A stretch of DNA of 64,000 nucleotides from Campylobacter majalis (GTDB lineage: Bacteria; Campylobacterota; Campylobacteria; Campylobacterales; Campylobacteraceae): the NCBI RefSeq assembly GCF_905120465.1, contig NZ_CAJHOF010000007.1, positions 1 through 64,000 of the forward strand, in the 5' to 3' direction. Position 1 is the first letter of the stretch; the number at the start of each line of letters is the position of its first letter. The translations under genes were made by a program, and so were the position numbers. The notes beneath the pieces are model-generated. The model had not been told where the DNA came from. It ran no database searches and worked only from the letters and a program-made list of their open reading frames with translations. This document shows, one piece after another, positions 53,795 through 63,591 of the stretch.

Positions 53795-55003
53795 TTAGTC
53801 CATTTTCTTAAATATCACTGAACCATTAGTGCCACCAAAACCAAAAGAGTTACTCATGACAGCTTTAAGCTCAACATGTCTTGCTTGATTTGGCACGTAG
53901 TCTAAATCGCAATCTGGATCTTGATTTTCATAATTTATAGTTGGTGGAATTATGCTATCACGAATAGACATAACAGATATGACTGCCTCTATCGCACCAG
54001 CTGCACCTAAACAATGTCCGGTTTGCCCCTTTGTGGAACTTACAGGCGGACATTTGTCGCCAAATAGCTCTTTTAGTGCTGCTGTTTCATTTTTATCATT
54101 TGTAGGAGTTGATGTGCCATGTGCATTTACATAATCGATACTAACATTTGCCATATTTAATGCTTGTTTCATCGCACTTAATGGTCCTTGTAAAGACGGA
54201 GATGTTATATGATACGCATCGCCACTCTCACCAAAGCCAACTATCTCAGCATATATTCTAGCACCTCTAGCTACTGCACTCTCATACTCTTCAAGCACAA
54301 GAGCACCAGCACCCTCACCCATAACAAAGCCGTCTCTATCAGCATCAAACGGACGAGAAGCTTTTTGTGGTTCATCGTTTCTGGTAGATAGTGCCTTCAT
54401 CGCAGCAAAACCGCCAACACCAACGCCACATATGGTTGATTCAGCACCAACAACTAACATCTGTCTTGCTTGACCTATCATGATACATTTTGTAGCTTGA
54501 CTAAGTGCGTGAGTTCCAGCTGCACATGCTGTTACGCTAGATAAGTTTGGTCCTTTTAGACCATGGTTTATAGCAACTATCCCACCTAGCATATTTACCA
54601 GTGCTGATGGAATGAAAAATGGAGAAATTTTACGAACACCTTTTTCTAAAAGTATGTTTGAGTTTTTCTCTATATTTGGCAATCCACCGATACCAGCTGC
54701 CGAACTTACACCAAAATTTTCACCATCAAACTCACTAAAATTTGCATCTTGCATAGCTTCTTTTGAAGCTTTTATGCCAAGTTGTATGAAGCGATCTACT
54801 TTTTTAACCTCTTTGCCATCAAGCACACTAAGCGGATCAAAGTCTGTAATCTCAGCTGCAATTTGAACAGGAAAATCACTAACATCAAATGATGTTATAC
54901 GCTTAACACCAGTCCTACCTTCACAAATCGCCTTAAAAGAGCTCTCTTTATCAAGCCCAAGTGCGGTTATCATACCAATGCCTGTTACTACAACTCGCTT
55001 CAA
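53795..55003 (-). CDS. fabF: 3-oxoacyl-ACP synthase II
   Basis: 402 residues, thiolase fold. Catalytic cysteine in [15 protein letters not shown] (about 160-174), histidines in [13 protein letters not shown] (about 299) and [12 protein letters not shown] (about 336). Condenses acyl-ACP with malonyl-ACP in elongation. Two bases separate it from accA. Confidence 0.97.
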   Translation of the reverse strand: MKRVVVTGIGMITALGLDKESSFKAICEGRTGVKRITSFDVSDFPVQIAAEITDFDPLSVLDGKEVKKVDRFIQLGIKASKEAMQDANFSEFDGENFGVSSAAGIGGLPNIEKNSNILLEKGVRKISPFFIPSALVNMLGGIVAINHGLKGPNLSSVTACAAGTHALSQATKCIMIGQARQMLVVGAESTICGVGVGGFAAMKALSTRNDEPQKASRPFDADRDGFVMGEGAGALVLEEYESAVARGARIYAEIVGFGESGDAYHITSPSLQGPLSAMKQALNMANVSIDYVNAHGTSTPTNDKNETAALKELFGDKCPPVSSTKGQTGHCLGAAGAIEAVISVMSIRDSIIPPTINYENQDPDCDLDYVPNQARHVELKAVMSNSFGFGGTNGSVIFKKMD

Positions 55004-55026
55004 TACTTCTCCTTTAAAACGGCAAA

Positions 55027-55260
55027 TTACTTGCCAAGTTTCTCTATATAGCTTACTACATCAGATATGCTAATTAGCTTTTCAGCTTCGCTATCTGGAA
55101 TTTCAACGTCAAATTTCTCTTCTAACGCCATAACTAGCTCAACAACATCAAGGCTATCAGCACCTAGATCTTCAATTATCTTAGACTCAAGTTTAACTGC
55201 GTCTGGCTCAACACTTAGCTGCTCCACAACTACATCTCTTACATCTTCAAATATTGCCAT
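55027..55260 (-). CDS. acpP: Acyl carrier protein
   Basis: 77 residues from the ATG at 55260, with AAGGAGAAC just upstream (the frame extends to 55290 without a site). The phosphopantetheine serine is in [15 protein letters not shown] (about 35-49). Small, acidic, as expected. Sits between fabG and fabF. Confidence 0.98.
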   Translation of the reverse strand: MAIFEDVRDVVVEQLSVEPDAVKLESKIIEDLGADSLDVVELVMALEEKFDVEIPDSEAEKLISISDVVSYIEKLGK

Positions 55261-55330
55261 TTTTGTTCTCCTTGTAAAAATTCGCCACAATTTTATAATA
55301 AATAAGCTTTTATTTGTTTTAAATGCTTAT

Positions 55331-56074
55331 TTACATATACATACCGCCATTTACTTTTAAAATATCACCCGTAATATAGCTAGAATAATCGCTTAATAAA
55401 AACGCCACAGCATTAGCAACCTCATCAGCACTTCCAAGTCTATTTAGCGGTATGGATTTTGTATATGCTTGTTTAATCTCATCACTTAATACCTCAGTCA
55501 TTTCAGTCTGTATAAAGCCTGGTGTGATTGCGTTAAATCTGACATTTCTACTCGCACCCTCTTTTGCAAAACTTTTTGTCATAGCTATCATGCCACCCTT
55601 ACTTGCTGAGTAATTCACCTGTCCAGCGTTACCCATTTCGCCAACTATTGAAGCTATATTTACCACCGCACCAAAACGCTTTTTACTCATTACTTTTAAA
55701 GCTTCACGAGAACCAATAAATGCAGAGGTTAAGTTTGCATCAATTACGCTTGTAAATTCATCAGTTTTCATCCTTAACGCAAGCTTGTCGTTTGTGATAC
55801 CAGCATTATTTACTAGATAACTTAACTCGCCGTCGCTATCTACGATTAAATTTATACCTTTTATAAATTCATCTTCATCAGTTACGTCAAATTTAATAAC
55901 CGCTGCCGCTCCGCCATTTGCAACAATCTCATCTTTTAATGCATCTGCTAATTCTGGTTTTGAGCGATAATTTATCCATACTTTTAGCCCCATTTTTGCT
56001 AACACTCTAGCAATATCTGCACCTATTCCGCGACTAGCACCTGTTACTAATACGTTTTTTCCACTAAATTTCAT
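55331..56074 (-). CDS. fabG: 3-oxoacyl-ACP reductase
   Basis: 247 residues, short-chain dehydrogenase: VLVTGASRGIGADIARVLA start, NNAG motif in YLVNNAGITND, catalytic SASK in VNYSASKGGMIAMTKSFAKEG (Tyr about 151, Lys about 155), and the C-terminal YITGDILKVNGGMYM. NADPH-dependent reduction in fatty-acid elongation. Upstream of acpP. Confidence 0.97.
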   Translation of the reverse strand: MKFSGKNVLVTGASRGIGADIARVLAKMGLKVWINYRSKPELADALKDEIVANGGAAAVIKFDVTDEDEFIKGINLIVDSDGELSYLVNNAGITNDKLALRMKTDEFTSVIDANLTSAFIGSREALKVMSKKRFGAVVNIASIVGEMGNAGQVNYSASKGGMIAMTKSFAKEGASRNVRFNAITPGFIQTEMTEVLSDEIKQAYTKSIPLNRLGSADEVANAVAFLLSDYSSYITGDILKVNGGMYM

Positions 56075-56110
56075 AAAATTTCCTTTCTTAATTTTAATAT
56101 TATTTTGTAA

Positions 56111-56869
56111 TTATATTTGACTTAAAATTTCAGCTTTACCATCTATTATAGCGACACAATGTTCGTAGTGAGACGTGCGTAATCCATCCTTGCTTGTTAC
56201 TGCCCATTTATCATCGGCGATAACCGGAGTGCCGTCTTTTTGACATATCATTGGCTCTATACAAAAAACCATGCCATTTTTTATCTTCGGACCAGCCTTT
56301 GCATTAAATCCCTCTAAATAGTTTGGTACTTCCGGTTCTTCGTGAGGGCGTCTTCCTATGCCGTGTCCGCAAAAGCCACGAAGCGGTTCATATCCACGCG
56401 CGATTATAAATTTCTCTATCTCAAGACTAAGCTCTTTAAAGTGCATACCAGCTCTAATATAATCGATCGCAAAATAAAGAGCGTCTTTGCTACAACTTAT
56501 AAGCCTTTCATCTTGGGCTGAAATTTTTCCAACGCCAAATGTTCTAGCACTATCGCCAAAATACCCATTTAAATTTGAACCTATATCAACACTGACTATA
56601 TCGCCATCTTGCAAAACATAGTCATTTGGTATGCCGTGTATTACGACTTCATTTAAACTTATACAAGCTGCGTTTGGAAATCCATACAGCCCTTTAAAAG
56701 CTGGTTTTGCACCTTGAGATCTTATCATGTCTTCGCATATTTTATCAATCTGCAACAAACTCATGCCAGGCTTTATTATATCTTGGATATGATTTAATGT
56801 TTTTGCAACTATTTCATTTGCTTTTCTTATCTCTATAATATCTTTTTTTTGATATATATTTATAGCCAT
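56111..56869 (-). CDS. map: Methionine aminopeptidase, type I
   Basis: 252 residues. Metal ligands: D in VSVDIGSNLNGYFGDSART, H in LRGFCGHGIGRRPHEEPEVPNY, E in FCIEPMI and at the end. Removes the N-terminal methionine from nascent proteins, an essential step. Standalone gene between fabG and proA. Confidence 0.96.
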   Translation of the reverse strand: MAINIYQKKDIIEIRKANEIVAKTLNHIQDIIKPGMSLLQIDKICEDMIRSQGAKPAFKGLYGFPNAACISLNEVVIHGIPNDYVLQDGDIVSVDIGSNLNGYFGDSARTFGVGKISAQDERLISCSKDALYFAIDYIRAGMHFKELSLEIEKFIIARGYEPLRGFCGHGIGRRPHEEPEVPNYLEGFNAKAGPKIKNGMVFCIEPMICQKDGTPVIADDKWAVTSKDGLRTSHYEHCVAIIDGKAEILSQI

Positions 56870-56946
56870 CTTTTGCCTTAAAATTTTTGCAAAAGTCTAT
56901 CAAAAAAATACTTAAATATAAAATTTCAATTCACTTCAAAATACAA

Positions 56947-58194
56947 CTACCTAGTTTGTCCATTGCCACGAACAATATACTTATACGTCGTTAGCTCCCT
57001 AACCCCCATAGGTCCTCTTGCATGAAGCTTTTGCGTAGATATGCCTATCTCTCCACCAAAGCCAAACTCCCCGCCATCACTAAATCTAGTCGAAGCATTT
57101 GCATACACTACAGCACTATCTACAGCATTTAAAAATCTTTCTAAATTTTCATAATCCTTTGACAAGATTGCATCTGAGTGTCCGCTTGAATATTCGTTAA
57201 TGTAGCAAATAGCATCATCTATGCAACCTACCACTTTAACTAGTAAAATCATATCTAAAAACTCAGCTCCAAAGTCTAGCTCATTAGCCTTTTTGACATT
57301 TTCAAATCCATCGTAATTTTCATAAATTTCACCTTCAAGTCTAAGCTTGACATCGCTAAGTTCAGCTATTAAAACAGGCATGATCTTATCAATTACATTG
57401 CGATGCAAAATCACACATTCAACAGCATTGCAAACGCTAGGACGTTGGGTTTTGGCATTTTTAATTATACGCACAGCATCTGGTATATCAGCACTCTCAT
57501 CAACGTAGATATGACAAACACCAGCACCAGTTTGGATGACTGGTATAGTCGCATTTTTTATAATATGCTCTTTTAATCCCTTGCCGCCACGCGGTATTAA
57601 AATATCTATATAATTATCCATGCGTATTAGCTCATCTACACTTTGCCTATTTGTATCTTTTATGAGCGTAACAGCACCGCTTGGCAAACCAAACATAGCA
57701 CCAGTTTGATTAAAAATTTTTTCTAAAACTATATTTGAGTGTATTGCACTTGCTGAACCACGTAAAATCACAGCATTTTGAGATTTTAAGGCAAGTGCAG
57801 CAACGTCTATCGTGACATTTGGACGACTCTCATAAATCACACCCAAAACGCCCAGCGGCACACGCACCTTTGAAATTTGCATACCATTTTCGTGTCGCCA
57901 ACCGCCAAGTATCTCGCCAACTGGATCAGCTAAATTTGCCACCTGCAACACCCCAGCCGCCATAGCCTCTATGCGTGCATCTGTTAGTGTCAAGCGATCA
58001 AGCAACGCATCACTTAGACCGCTATCTTTGCCATTTTTTAGATCGAGTAAATTTTGCTCTTTTATCTGCTCTTTTTTGGCGATTAGCTCGTTTGCTACGG
58101 CGTTTAAGATCTCATTTTTCGTGCGAGTTTGTAGGGATTTTAAAGCCAAACTGGCTAACTTTGCTTGTTTTGCCAAGCTTAAAATTTCACTCAT
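56947..58194 (-). CDS. proA: Gamma-glutamyl phosphate reductase
   Basis: 415 residues of the aldehyde dehydrogenase superfamily. Catalytic cysteine in RPSVCNAVECVILH (about 250-263), VPLGVLGVIYESRPNVTIDVA and the C-terminal FGGEIGISTQKLHARGPMGVRELTTYKYIVRG. Second step of proline synthesis from glutamate. Lies 11 bases after proB. Confidence 0.97.
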   Translation of the reverse strand: MSEILSLAKQAKLASLALKSLQTRTKNEILNAVANELIAKKEQIKEQNLLDLKNGKDSGLSDALLDRLTLTDARIEAMAAGVLQVANLADPVGEILGGWRHENGMQISKVRVPLGVLGVIYESRPNVTIDVAALALKSQNAVILRGSASAIHSNIVLEKIFNQTGAMFGLPSGAVTLIKDTNRQSVDELIRMDNYIDILIPRGGKGLKEHIIKNATIPVIQTGAGVCHIYVDESADIPDAVRIIKNAKTQRPSVCNAVECVILHRNVIDKIMPVLIAELSDVKLRLEGEIYENYDGFENVKKANELDFGAEFLDMILLVKVVGCIDDAICYINEYSSGHSDAILSKDYENLERFLNAVDSAVVYANASTRFSDGGEFGFGGEIGISTQKLHARGPMGVRELTTYKYIVRGNGQTR

Positions 58195-58205
58195 ATTTTA
58201 CCTTT

Positions 58206-59330
58206 CTAAACAAGTGCTAGATTATCTATATGAACTATCTCTTCGTCATATTTGTAACCTAAAATTTCCTCTATCTCATCGCTTTTTCGCCCTGTGATTT
58301 GATTTATTTCAGCAGACGAGTAGTTGCTAATACCACGCGCTAAAAGATCTGAGTTTTGGTTTAAAATTTCAACAACAGCTCCTCTTTCAAACTCCATCTT
58401 AACATCTTTTATCCCCACGCTTAACAAGCTTTTGCCATTTTTTAGGGCATTTTCTGCTCCGCTATCTATGATGATAGCTCCACTTTTTGCAGAGCCGTAG
58501 CCTAGCCAGTATTTTTTTGAGTTTAGCTTTTTGTCTTGGCGTAAAAAAAGTGTTCCTATCTCATCGCCACGGACTATATTCACGATATTTTGCGGATTTG
58601 AGCCACTTGCTATTACTAAATTTGTTCCGCCCTTAGTTGCCATATCAGCAGCTATTATCTTTGTTTTCATGCCACCAGTGCCAAATTTACTCCCCTCGCT
58701 ACCCGCCATATTTTTGATATTTTGATCGATCTTTTTTACGATATTTATAAATTTTGCGTCCTTAAACTCACTAGGATTTTTATCATAAAGTCCGTCTATA
58801 TCGCTTAAAATGATGAGTAAATCCGCTTCCACAAGTCCTGCAACAAGGGCTGAAAGCGTGTCGTTATCGCCGACCTTAACGCCCTTTATACCATCGCCTA
58901 CGACTGGGTCATTTTCGTTTATGATAGGGATTATCTTTTTTGAAAGTAGCGAGTTGCAAACATTTTTGATATTTAAATATCTCTTTCGGTCGCTAAAATC
59001 ATCTTTTGTGAGCAAAAGTTGAGCTATATTTTTACCATAAGCCCAAAATAAAATTTGATAAAGATGTATGAGCGAAACTTGTCCGATGGCTGCTAGTGCT
59101 TGTTTTTCAGTTATGGACTTTGGTTTTTTATCTAGTTTTAGCTCACCTATGCCTGCTCCAACTGCACCAGAAGTAACAAAAACTACATCTATATCATCAT
59201 TTAACTTGCTTAAATTTGCTACGATTTGCTTTATCTTTGGTTCATTTAGTGAGCCATTATCGTTAGTAAGTGTAGAAGTACCTATCTTTACGACTACTCG
59301 TTTTATGTTTTTTAAAAGCTCTTTTCTCAT
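58206..59330 (-). CDS. proB: Glutamate 5-kinase with PUA domain
   Basis: 374 residues. Amino-acid kinase domain (VVKIGTSTLTNDNG, VFVTSGAVGAGI, QVSLIHLYQILFW, GTGGMKTKIIAADMA) is followed by a PUA domain (about 275-374, YGSAKSGAIIIDSGAENALKNGKSLLSVGIKDV). Makes glutamyl-5-phosphate, the first and feedback-regulated step of proline synthesis. Forms a proBA pair. Confidence 0.97.
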   Translation of the reverse strand: MRKELLKNIKRVVVKIGTSTLTNDNGSLNEPKIKQIVANLSKLNDDIDVVFVTSGAVGAGIGELKLDKKPKSITEKQALAAIGQVSLIHLYQILFWAYGKNIAQLLLTKDDFSDRKRYLNIKNVCNSLLSKKIIPIINENDPVVGDGIKGVKVGDNDTLSALVAGLVEADLLIILSDIDGLYDKNPSEFKDAKFINIVKKIDQNIKNMAGSEGSKFGTGGMKTKIIAADMATKGGTNLVIASGSNPQNIVNIVRGDEIGTLFLRQDKKLNSKKYWLGYGSAKSGAIIIDSGAENALKNGKSLLSVGIKDVKMEFERGAVVEILNQNSDLLARGISNYSSAEINQITGRKSDEIEEILGYKYDEEIVHIDNLALV

Positions 59331-59416
59331 ACTTTGCCCCTAAAATTTCATCAAATAATAGCAGGTTTAATGTAAAAATTTGCTTTTTATGTAAAGAGTT
59401 GGGATGGAAATTTAAA

Positions 59417-59438
59417 AGTGGCAGTTTAAACTGCCACT
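59417..59438 (-). terminator. Terminator after the autotransporter gene
   Basis: AGTGGCAGTTTAAACTGCCACT is a perfect 22-base inverted repeat, followed on the minus strand by TTTTAAATTT, 12 bases past the autotransporter stop. Confidence 0.75.
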
Positions 59439-59449
59439 AAAAGTAGATT

Positions 59450-62146
59450 TTAAAACTTATATCTTACACCAAATGTGCCACTATAATACTTCTCATCCTC
59501 TTTGGTCTTTAAGCCAAAGTTGATATTTGTAGATAGGGTAGGAGTTATAGCAAATTCTGCACCAGTTTGTAGGGTAAAGTAGCCTTTTTTAGATTTATCT
59601 TTGTCAAACACTATATTGTTTTTTGAGCCTACAAAGCTTATAGATGCATCATCTTGTGCTTTGTAAATTTCACGCTCAAATCCCGGCTGAATATAAAAAT
59701 AGCTTCCATCAGCTACATACTTGCGTATCTCTGTACTTAAATTTAGTGTAAGCTCTTTATATTTCTTTGCATTTATATTAACAGGTAGATTTCCATTTTC
59801 TTTTAGTTGTCCATTTTTTAGCCAAAGGTAAGATAGTCCAACAGCAGGCTTAACAAACGCTGCATTTGTTAGATCAAACACATATCCATAGTTAAGGTCA
59901 AAAGATGCAAATTTTGATGTATATTTACCATCATTTTTAGATACTCCATTTGATAAAACTACACTACGATTTGTCTTATTTTTAGCTACACCAAAAGATA
60001 CTTTTGTATCTATCTCGTGGTTATACATAAAATGTCTAGCATATACACCTACCTCATAGTTGTTTGCTTTGTTTGTTAAAGTTCTATCTTCGTGCTTAGA
60101 CTTAGCAAGAGTTGTAAATCCACCTACAATAGTATCATCAAATACCTTATCATATCCAAGACTAAATCCATACATCTTAGCTTTTGCGTCATTTTTTAGG
60201 CTTGCTTTTGCACCGATAGCATTTGCCCATAGGTTATTATCGTATTTATATCTATCTGTATATGTTCTAACTACTGAGCCAAGAGTATCGCCACTATCAG
60301 CAAAAGCCTCGCCTTTTAGATTATTTATAGCGTAAGCTAAGGCTAAATTTTCATTAAATGGATTTGATAGCTTTGCAAGGCGAGTTTTTGTAGATAGCTC
60401 TGAGTTAAATTTAGTTATCTTTGTTGGGGCATTTGCATGGATATTATCACTAGCATTGCTAAGCGAGTCAGAGATCGCCACTATGTCACTATCTGGTGTC
60501 TTTCTAGTCATTATGCCTTTATCAAATAACGCCTCTGCAACTTGCTCTTCTTGTTTATTTTTAGCATCTACAAACACTCCTACATCCTTCATGCCATTTT
60601 TAGCGTTTTGTAATGCCTCTTTTGCATCTTCTATATTTCCCTTTGCTACCAACAACTGATCATTTGCAGTACTAACTTTATCTTCCAGTTCTCCAATCTC
60701 AGCATCCGCAGCTCTTATTTTATTTGATTTTTCTTCAGCTAGTGCTTGAAGCTCTTTTACGACTTTACCTATATCATCTTTTTTATTAACCATATCACTA
60801 TCATCTGCTACACTACTTATTTTATTTTCGATCTCGTCAAGTTTTTTATGGATATCTTTTAAATTTGAATCCACTTGTCCTCTTACGCTTTGAAATGCTA
60901 GCAATGCAACTTCTTTTTTATATTGTTGAGCAACTTGAGGTAATTCAGACTTTATAGCATCTAACCCCCGCTTTATTCTGTTTATACCCTCTTGTGTCTT
61001 ATCCTCTTGACTTAACACACCGGGATCTATGACCTCATCTATTTTTTTAGCTAGCTTATCTTTTGCTTCTTGAAGACTTTTAGCATCTTGCTGCTGTTGT
61101 TTCTCTTTTTGAGCTAAGTTCTTTTTGCTATCATCTAAAATTTCAAACATAGCCTTTTTCTCTTCTTGTTTAGCATTGGCACCTAGCTGCTGCCTTGTTT
61201 GGTCTAATTTTGCTTGAGCTTGCTTTAGCTTCTCTTCTTCTGGTGCGATATCCCCTTTCGCTTTATTTAAAGCTGCTTCCGCGTTTTGTAAGCTTGTTTC
61301 CGTATGTTTTTTTGCCCCATCTGCATCTTGCACAGCCCGCTTAACTGCATTTAACTGAGCCTCTGCCGATACTTGCTCTTTCGTTTTTTGGTCTAAATTT
61401 TTAACTATTTTCTCAAGCTCACCTTGGAGTTGTTTAATTTTTTCAGCACTATCTGCAATAGAATTAACAACATCTTCACTTAATATATCTTTATTCCTTT
61501 GCGCTTCCTCTTTTATCTCTTTTATATAATCATTTATAATTTTCAAATCATTAGAAATATCATCTTCTTGTGCATCTGCAACTGCTCGTTTTATCTGTTC
61601 AAGTCTGTCAGCCTGTCCTTGCAAAAGAGAGCTAGAGCCATTAAGCTGCTTACTTACTTTATTTAGATCTTCTTGTAAATCTTCTTTTGTTTTTGATGTA
61701 AAATCTTGCATCTTAGTAAGTTCATCTAACTCTTTTGTAATATCTTCTATGTTTCCTCTTTGCGGATTATTACTAATAGCTTCTTTTAGTTTAGGATCTT
61801 GTATTTTATCTAAATTATCTTTTCTTATTTTAGACTGTTTCTCAATTTCAGCATCTTTTTCAGTTTTTTGATTATTTAATTGTTTAAAAGCATTATCAGC
61901 CGCTTCTTTCTGTGCGGTTGCCTTTTCTTCTTGAGCTTTAGTTAACTTAATTTGCTCCTCATCTTTTTTCTGCTGTGCTTTTAGCTGGTCTATCTCTTTT
62001 GAGTATTGTTTTAATCGCATTTTTACTATGTCCAAACTAGCCTCAGCTTCATTTCTTGCTACAATATCATCTTTTAAGCTAGCAAACGCACCTGTACTTA
62101 AACTTGCACCTATAATCGCGATACAGGCAATCTTTGAAAATTTCAT
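59450..62146 (-). CDS. Autotransporter with a long coiled-coil passenger
   Basis: 898 residues from the ATG at 62146 (AAGGAG upstream); the frame extends to 62200 without a site. A signal peptide (MKFSKIACIAIIGASLSTGAFA) leads into an almost continuous helical, charge-rich passenger (about 23-560) full of K/E/Q heptads. A linker follows, then a C-terminal beta-barrel (about 620-898, FSLGYDKVFDDTIVGGFTTLAKS, KYTSKFASFDLNYGYVFD, KELTLNLSTEI, ending in GTFGVRYKF with terminal Phe). Type V secretion; passenger may be an adhesin or stalk. A T14 run in the promoter spacer (62199-62212) predicts phase-variable expression. Confidence 0.82.
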   Translation of the reverse strand: MKFSKIACIAIIGASLSTGAFASLKDDIVARNEAEASLDIVKMRLKQYSKEIDQLKAQQKKDEEQIKLTKAQEEKATAQKEAADNAFKQLNNQKTEKDAEIEKQSKIRKDNLDKIQDPKLKEAISNNPQRGNIEDITKELDELTKMQDFTSKTKEDLQEDLNKVSKQLNGSSSLLQGQADRLEQIKRAVADAQEDDISNDLKIINDYIKEIKEEAQRNKDILSEDVVNSIADSAEKIKQLQGELEKIVKNLDQKTKEQVSAEAQLNAVKRAVQDADGAKKHTETSLQNAEAALNKAKGDIAPEEEKLKQAQAKLDQTRQQLGANAKQEEKKAMFEILDDSKKNLAQKEKQQQQDAKSLQEAKDKLAKKIDEVIDPGVLSQEDKTQEGINRIKRGLDAIKSELPQVAQQYKKEVALLAFQSVRGQVDSNLKDIHKKLDEIENKISSVADDSDMVNKKDDIGKVVKELQALAEEKSNKIRAADAEIGELEDKVSTANDQLLVAKGNIEDAKEALQNAKNGMKDVGVFVDAKNKQEEQVAEALFDKGIMTRKTPDSDIVAISDSLSNASDNIHANAPTKITKFNSELSTKTRLAKLSNPFNENLALAYAINNLKGEAFADSGDTLGSVVRTYTDRYKYDNNLWANAIGAKASLKNDAKAKMYGFSLGYDKVFDDTIVGGFTTLAKSKHEDRTLTNKANNYEVGVYARHFMYNHEIDTKVSFGVAKNKTNRSVVLSNGVSKNDGKYTSKFASFDLNYGYVFDLTNAAFVKPAVGLSYLWLKNGQLKENGNLPVNINAKKYKELTLNLSTEIRKYVADGSYFYIQPGFEREIYKAQDDASISFVGSKNNIVFDKDKSKKGYFTLQTGAEFAITPTLSTNINFGLKTKEDEKYYSGTFGVRYKF

Positions 62147-62188
62147 TATAAAACTCCTTAAAATATATCTAATGTAAAAACTATGGAT

Positions 62189-62217
62189 ATTATATAACAA
62201 AAAAAAAAAAAATCAAC
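62189..62217 (-). promoter_or_regulatory. Autotransporter promoter with poly-T(14) spacer
   Basis: On the minus strand TTGATT (62216-62211) is followed by the rest of a T14 run (62212-62199), GTTA and TATAAT (62194-62189). The -35 to -10 spacer is 16 bp, twelve of it T. A change of one base in the run would alter spacer length toward or away from 17, a known way to phase-vary promoters. Confidence 0.6.
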
Positions 62218-62290
62218 TTAAAGCACAAGAAATTTATCAATTTAAGCTTATTTTTGCTAGTATGGCACGAAATTTGTTTAAGGAAATAGT

Positions 62291-63466
62291 ATGTCAAGTG
62301 TTAAAGAATTCTTAAAGCACGAAGCAAGCGGAGGGATCTTGCTAATGATAGCAACCATCATCGCGCTTGTGTGTCAAAATACGCTTTTGAGTGAATTTTA
62401 TGATAGCTTTTTAAAGACAAAATTTACCGTTGCACTTGGCGAATATGCACTATCAAAACCGCTTATTTTATGGATAAATGACGGCTTAATGGCAGTATTT
62501 TTCTTCTTAATCGGACTTGAATTAAAGCGTGAAGTTTTAGAAGGAGAGCTAAGAAATCCTTCTCAAATCGCCCTACCAGCTATAGCTGGACTTGGCGGCA
62601 TAGTCGTTCCTGCTGTGATTTTTTATCTATTTACTAAGTCTGATAGTTTTGCACTATCTGGCTGGGCGATACCAACAGCCACGGATATAGCATTTGCACT
62701 AGGGATATTAAGTTTGCTAGGTTCTAGAGTGCCAACAAGTCTTAAAATTTTCCTTATGACACTAGCCATCATTGATGATTTATGTGCAATTATCATCATA
62801 GCACTATTTTACACAAGCGATCTTAGTATATTTTCACTAGGCATAGGTGGTGCGTGCATCGCTGTATTGTTCGCATTAAACAGGTTAGGCGTTAGAAGCA
62901 AAGCAGCATATTTAATAGTAGGGCTTGTATTTTGGACGGCGGTTTTAAAATCAGGCGTTCATGCGACACTTGCTGGAGTAATAACTGCATTTTTCATACC
63001 ACTTGCCATAAAATCAGACGATGACAAATCGATGTTAAAAGAGATAGAGCATGATTTGCACGGCTGGGTTGCATATGGAGTACTTCCTATTTTTGCCTTT
63101 GCAAATGCCGGTATAGCACTACGTGGTGTTGGCGTGAGTGAGCTAGTTTCAGCTGTGCCACTTGGCATAATGCTTGGACTTTTTATCGGCAAACAACTTG
63201 GAGTTTTTGCATTTAGCTTTATTGCGATAAAAGCAGGTCTAGCAAAGCTTCCAGAAGGCTCTAGCTGGGCTGGATTATACGGCGTGGCAGTGCTGTGTGG
63301 TGTTGGCTTTACAATGAGTTTATTTGTAAATGGACTAGCTTATAACGACTCAGATGCATTTGCATACGCTGATAAATTAGCCATCTTGCTTGGCTCACTC
63401 GCTTCTGGGGTATTTGGCTATCTTGTATTGCTTTTAACCTCTAAAAAACAATCTACAAACGAATAA
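62291..63466 (+). CDS. nhaA: Na+/H+ antiporter NhaA
   Basis: 391 residues with about 12 membrane segments. The ion-binding aspartate pair is in LAIIDDLCAIIIIALFY (about 157-173), GWAIPTATDIAFALGIL precedes it and the C-terminal VGFTMSLFVNGLAY follows. It exchanges two protons in for one sodium out at alkaline pH. ATG at 62291 with AAGGAA before it. Single gene between two terminators. Confidence 0.95.
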   Translation: MSSVKEFLKHEASGGILLMIATIIALVCQNTLLSEFYDSFLKTKFTVALGEYALSKPLILWINDGLMAVFFFLIGLELKREVLEGELRNPSQIALPAIAGLGGIVVPAVIFYLFTKSDSFALSGWAIPTATDIAFALGILSLLGSRVPTSLKIFLMTLAIIDDLCAIIIIALFYTSDLSIFSLGIGGACIAVLFALNRLGVRSKAAYLIVGLVFWTAVLKSGVHATLAGVITAFFIPLAIKSDDDKSMLKEIEHDLHGWVAYGVLPIFAFANAGIALRGVGVSELVSAVPLGIMLGLFIGKQLGVFAFSFIAIKAGLAKLPEGSSWAGLYGVAVLCGVGFTMSLFVNGLAYNDSDAFAYADKLAILLGSLASGVFGYLVLLLTSKKQSTNE

Positions 63467-63492
63467 ATTTCAGGGGTTAGCACCCTTGAAAT
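63467..63492 (+). terminator. Terminator after nhaA
   Basis: ATTTCAGGGG (63467-63476) pairs with CCCTTGAAAT (63483-63492), one G-T pair, loop of six, right after the stop codon. Confidence 0.7.
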
Positions 63493-63591
63493 TCTATGCT
63501 ATATTAAATAATAATTTAAAAATAATTTAGTAATATTTATTTGATTTTTATAATATTTAGGCTAGAATTCTCAAAATTTTAAGGAGATAAA

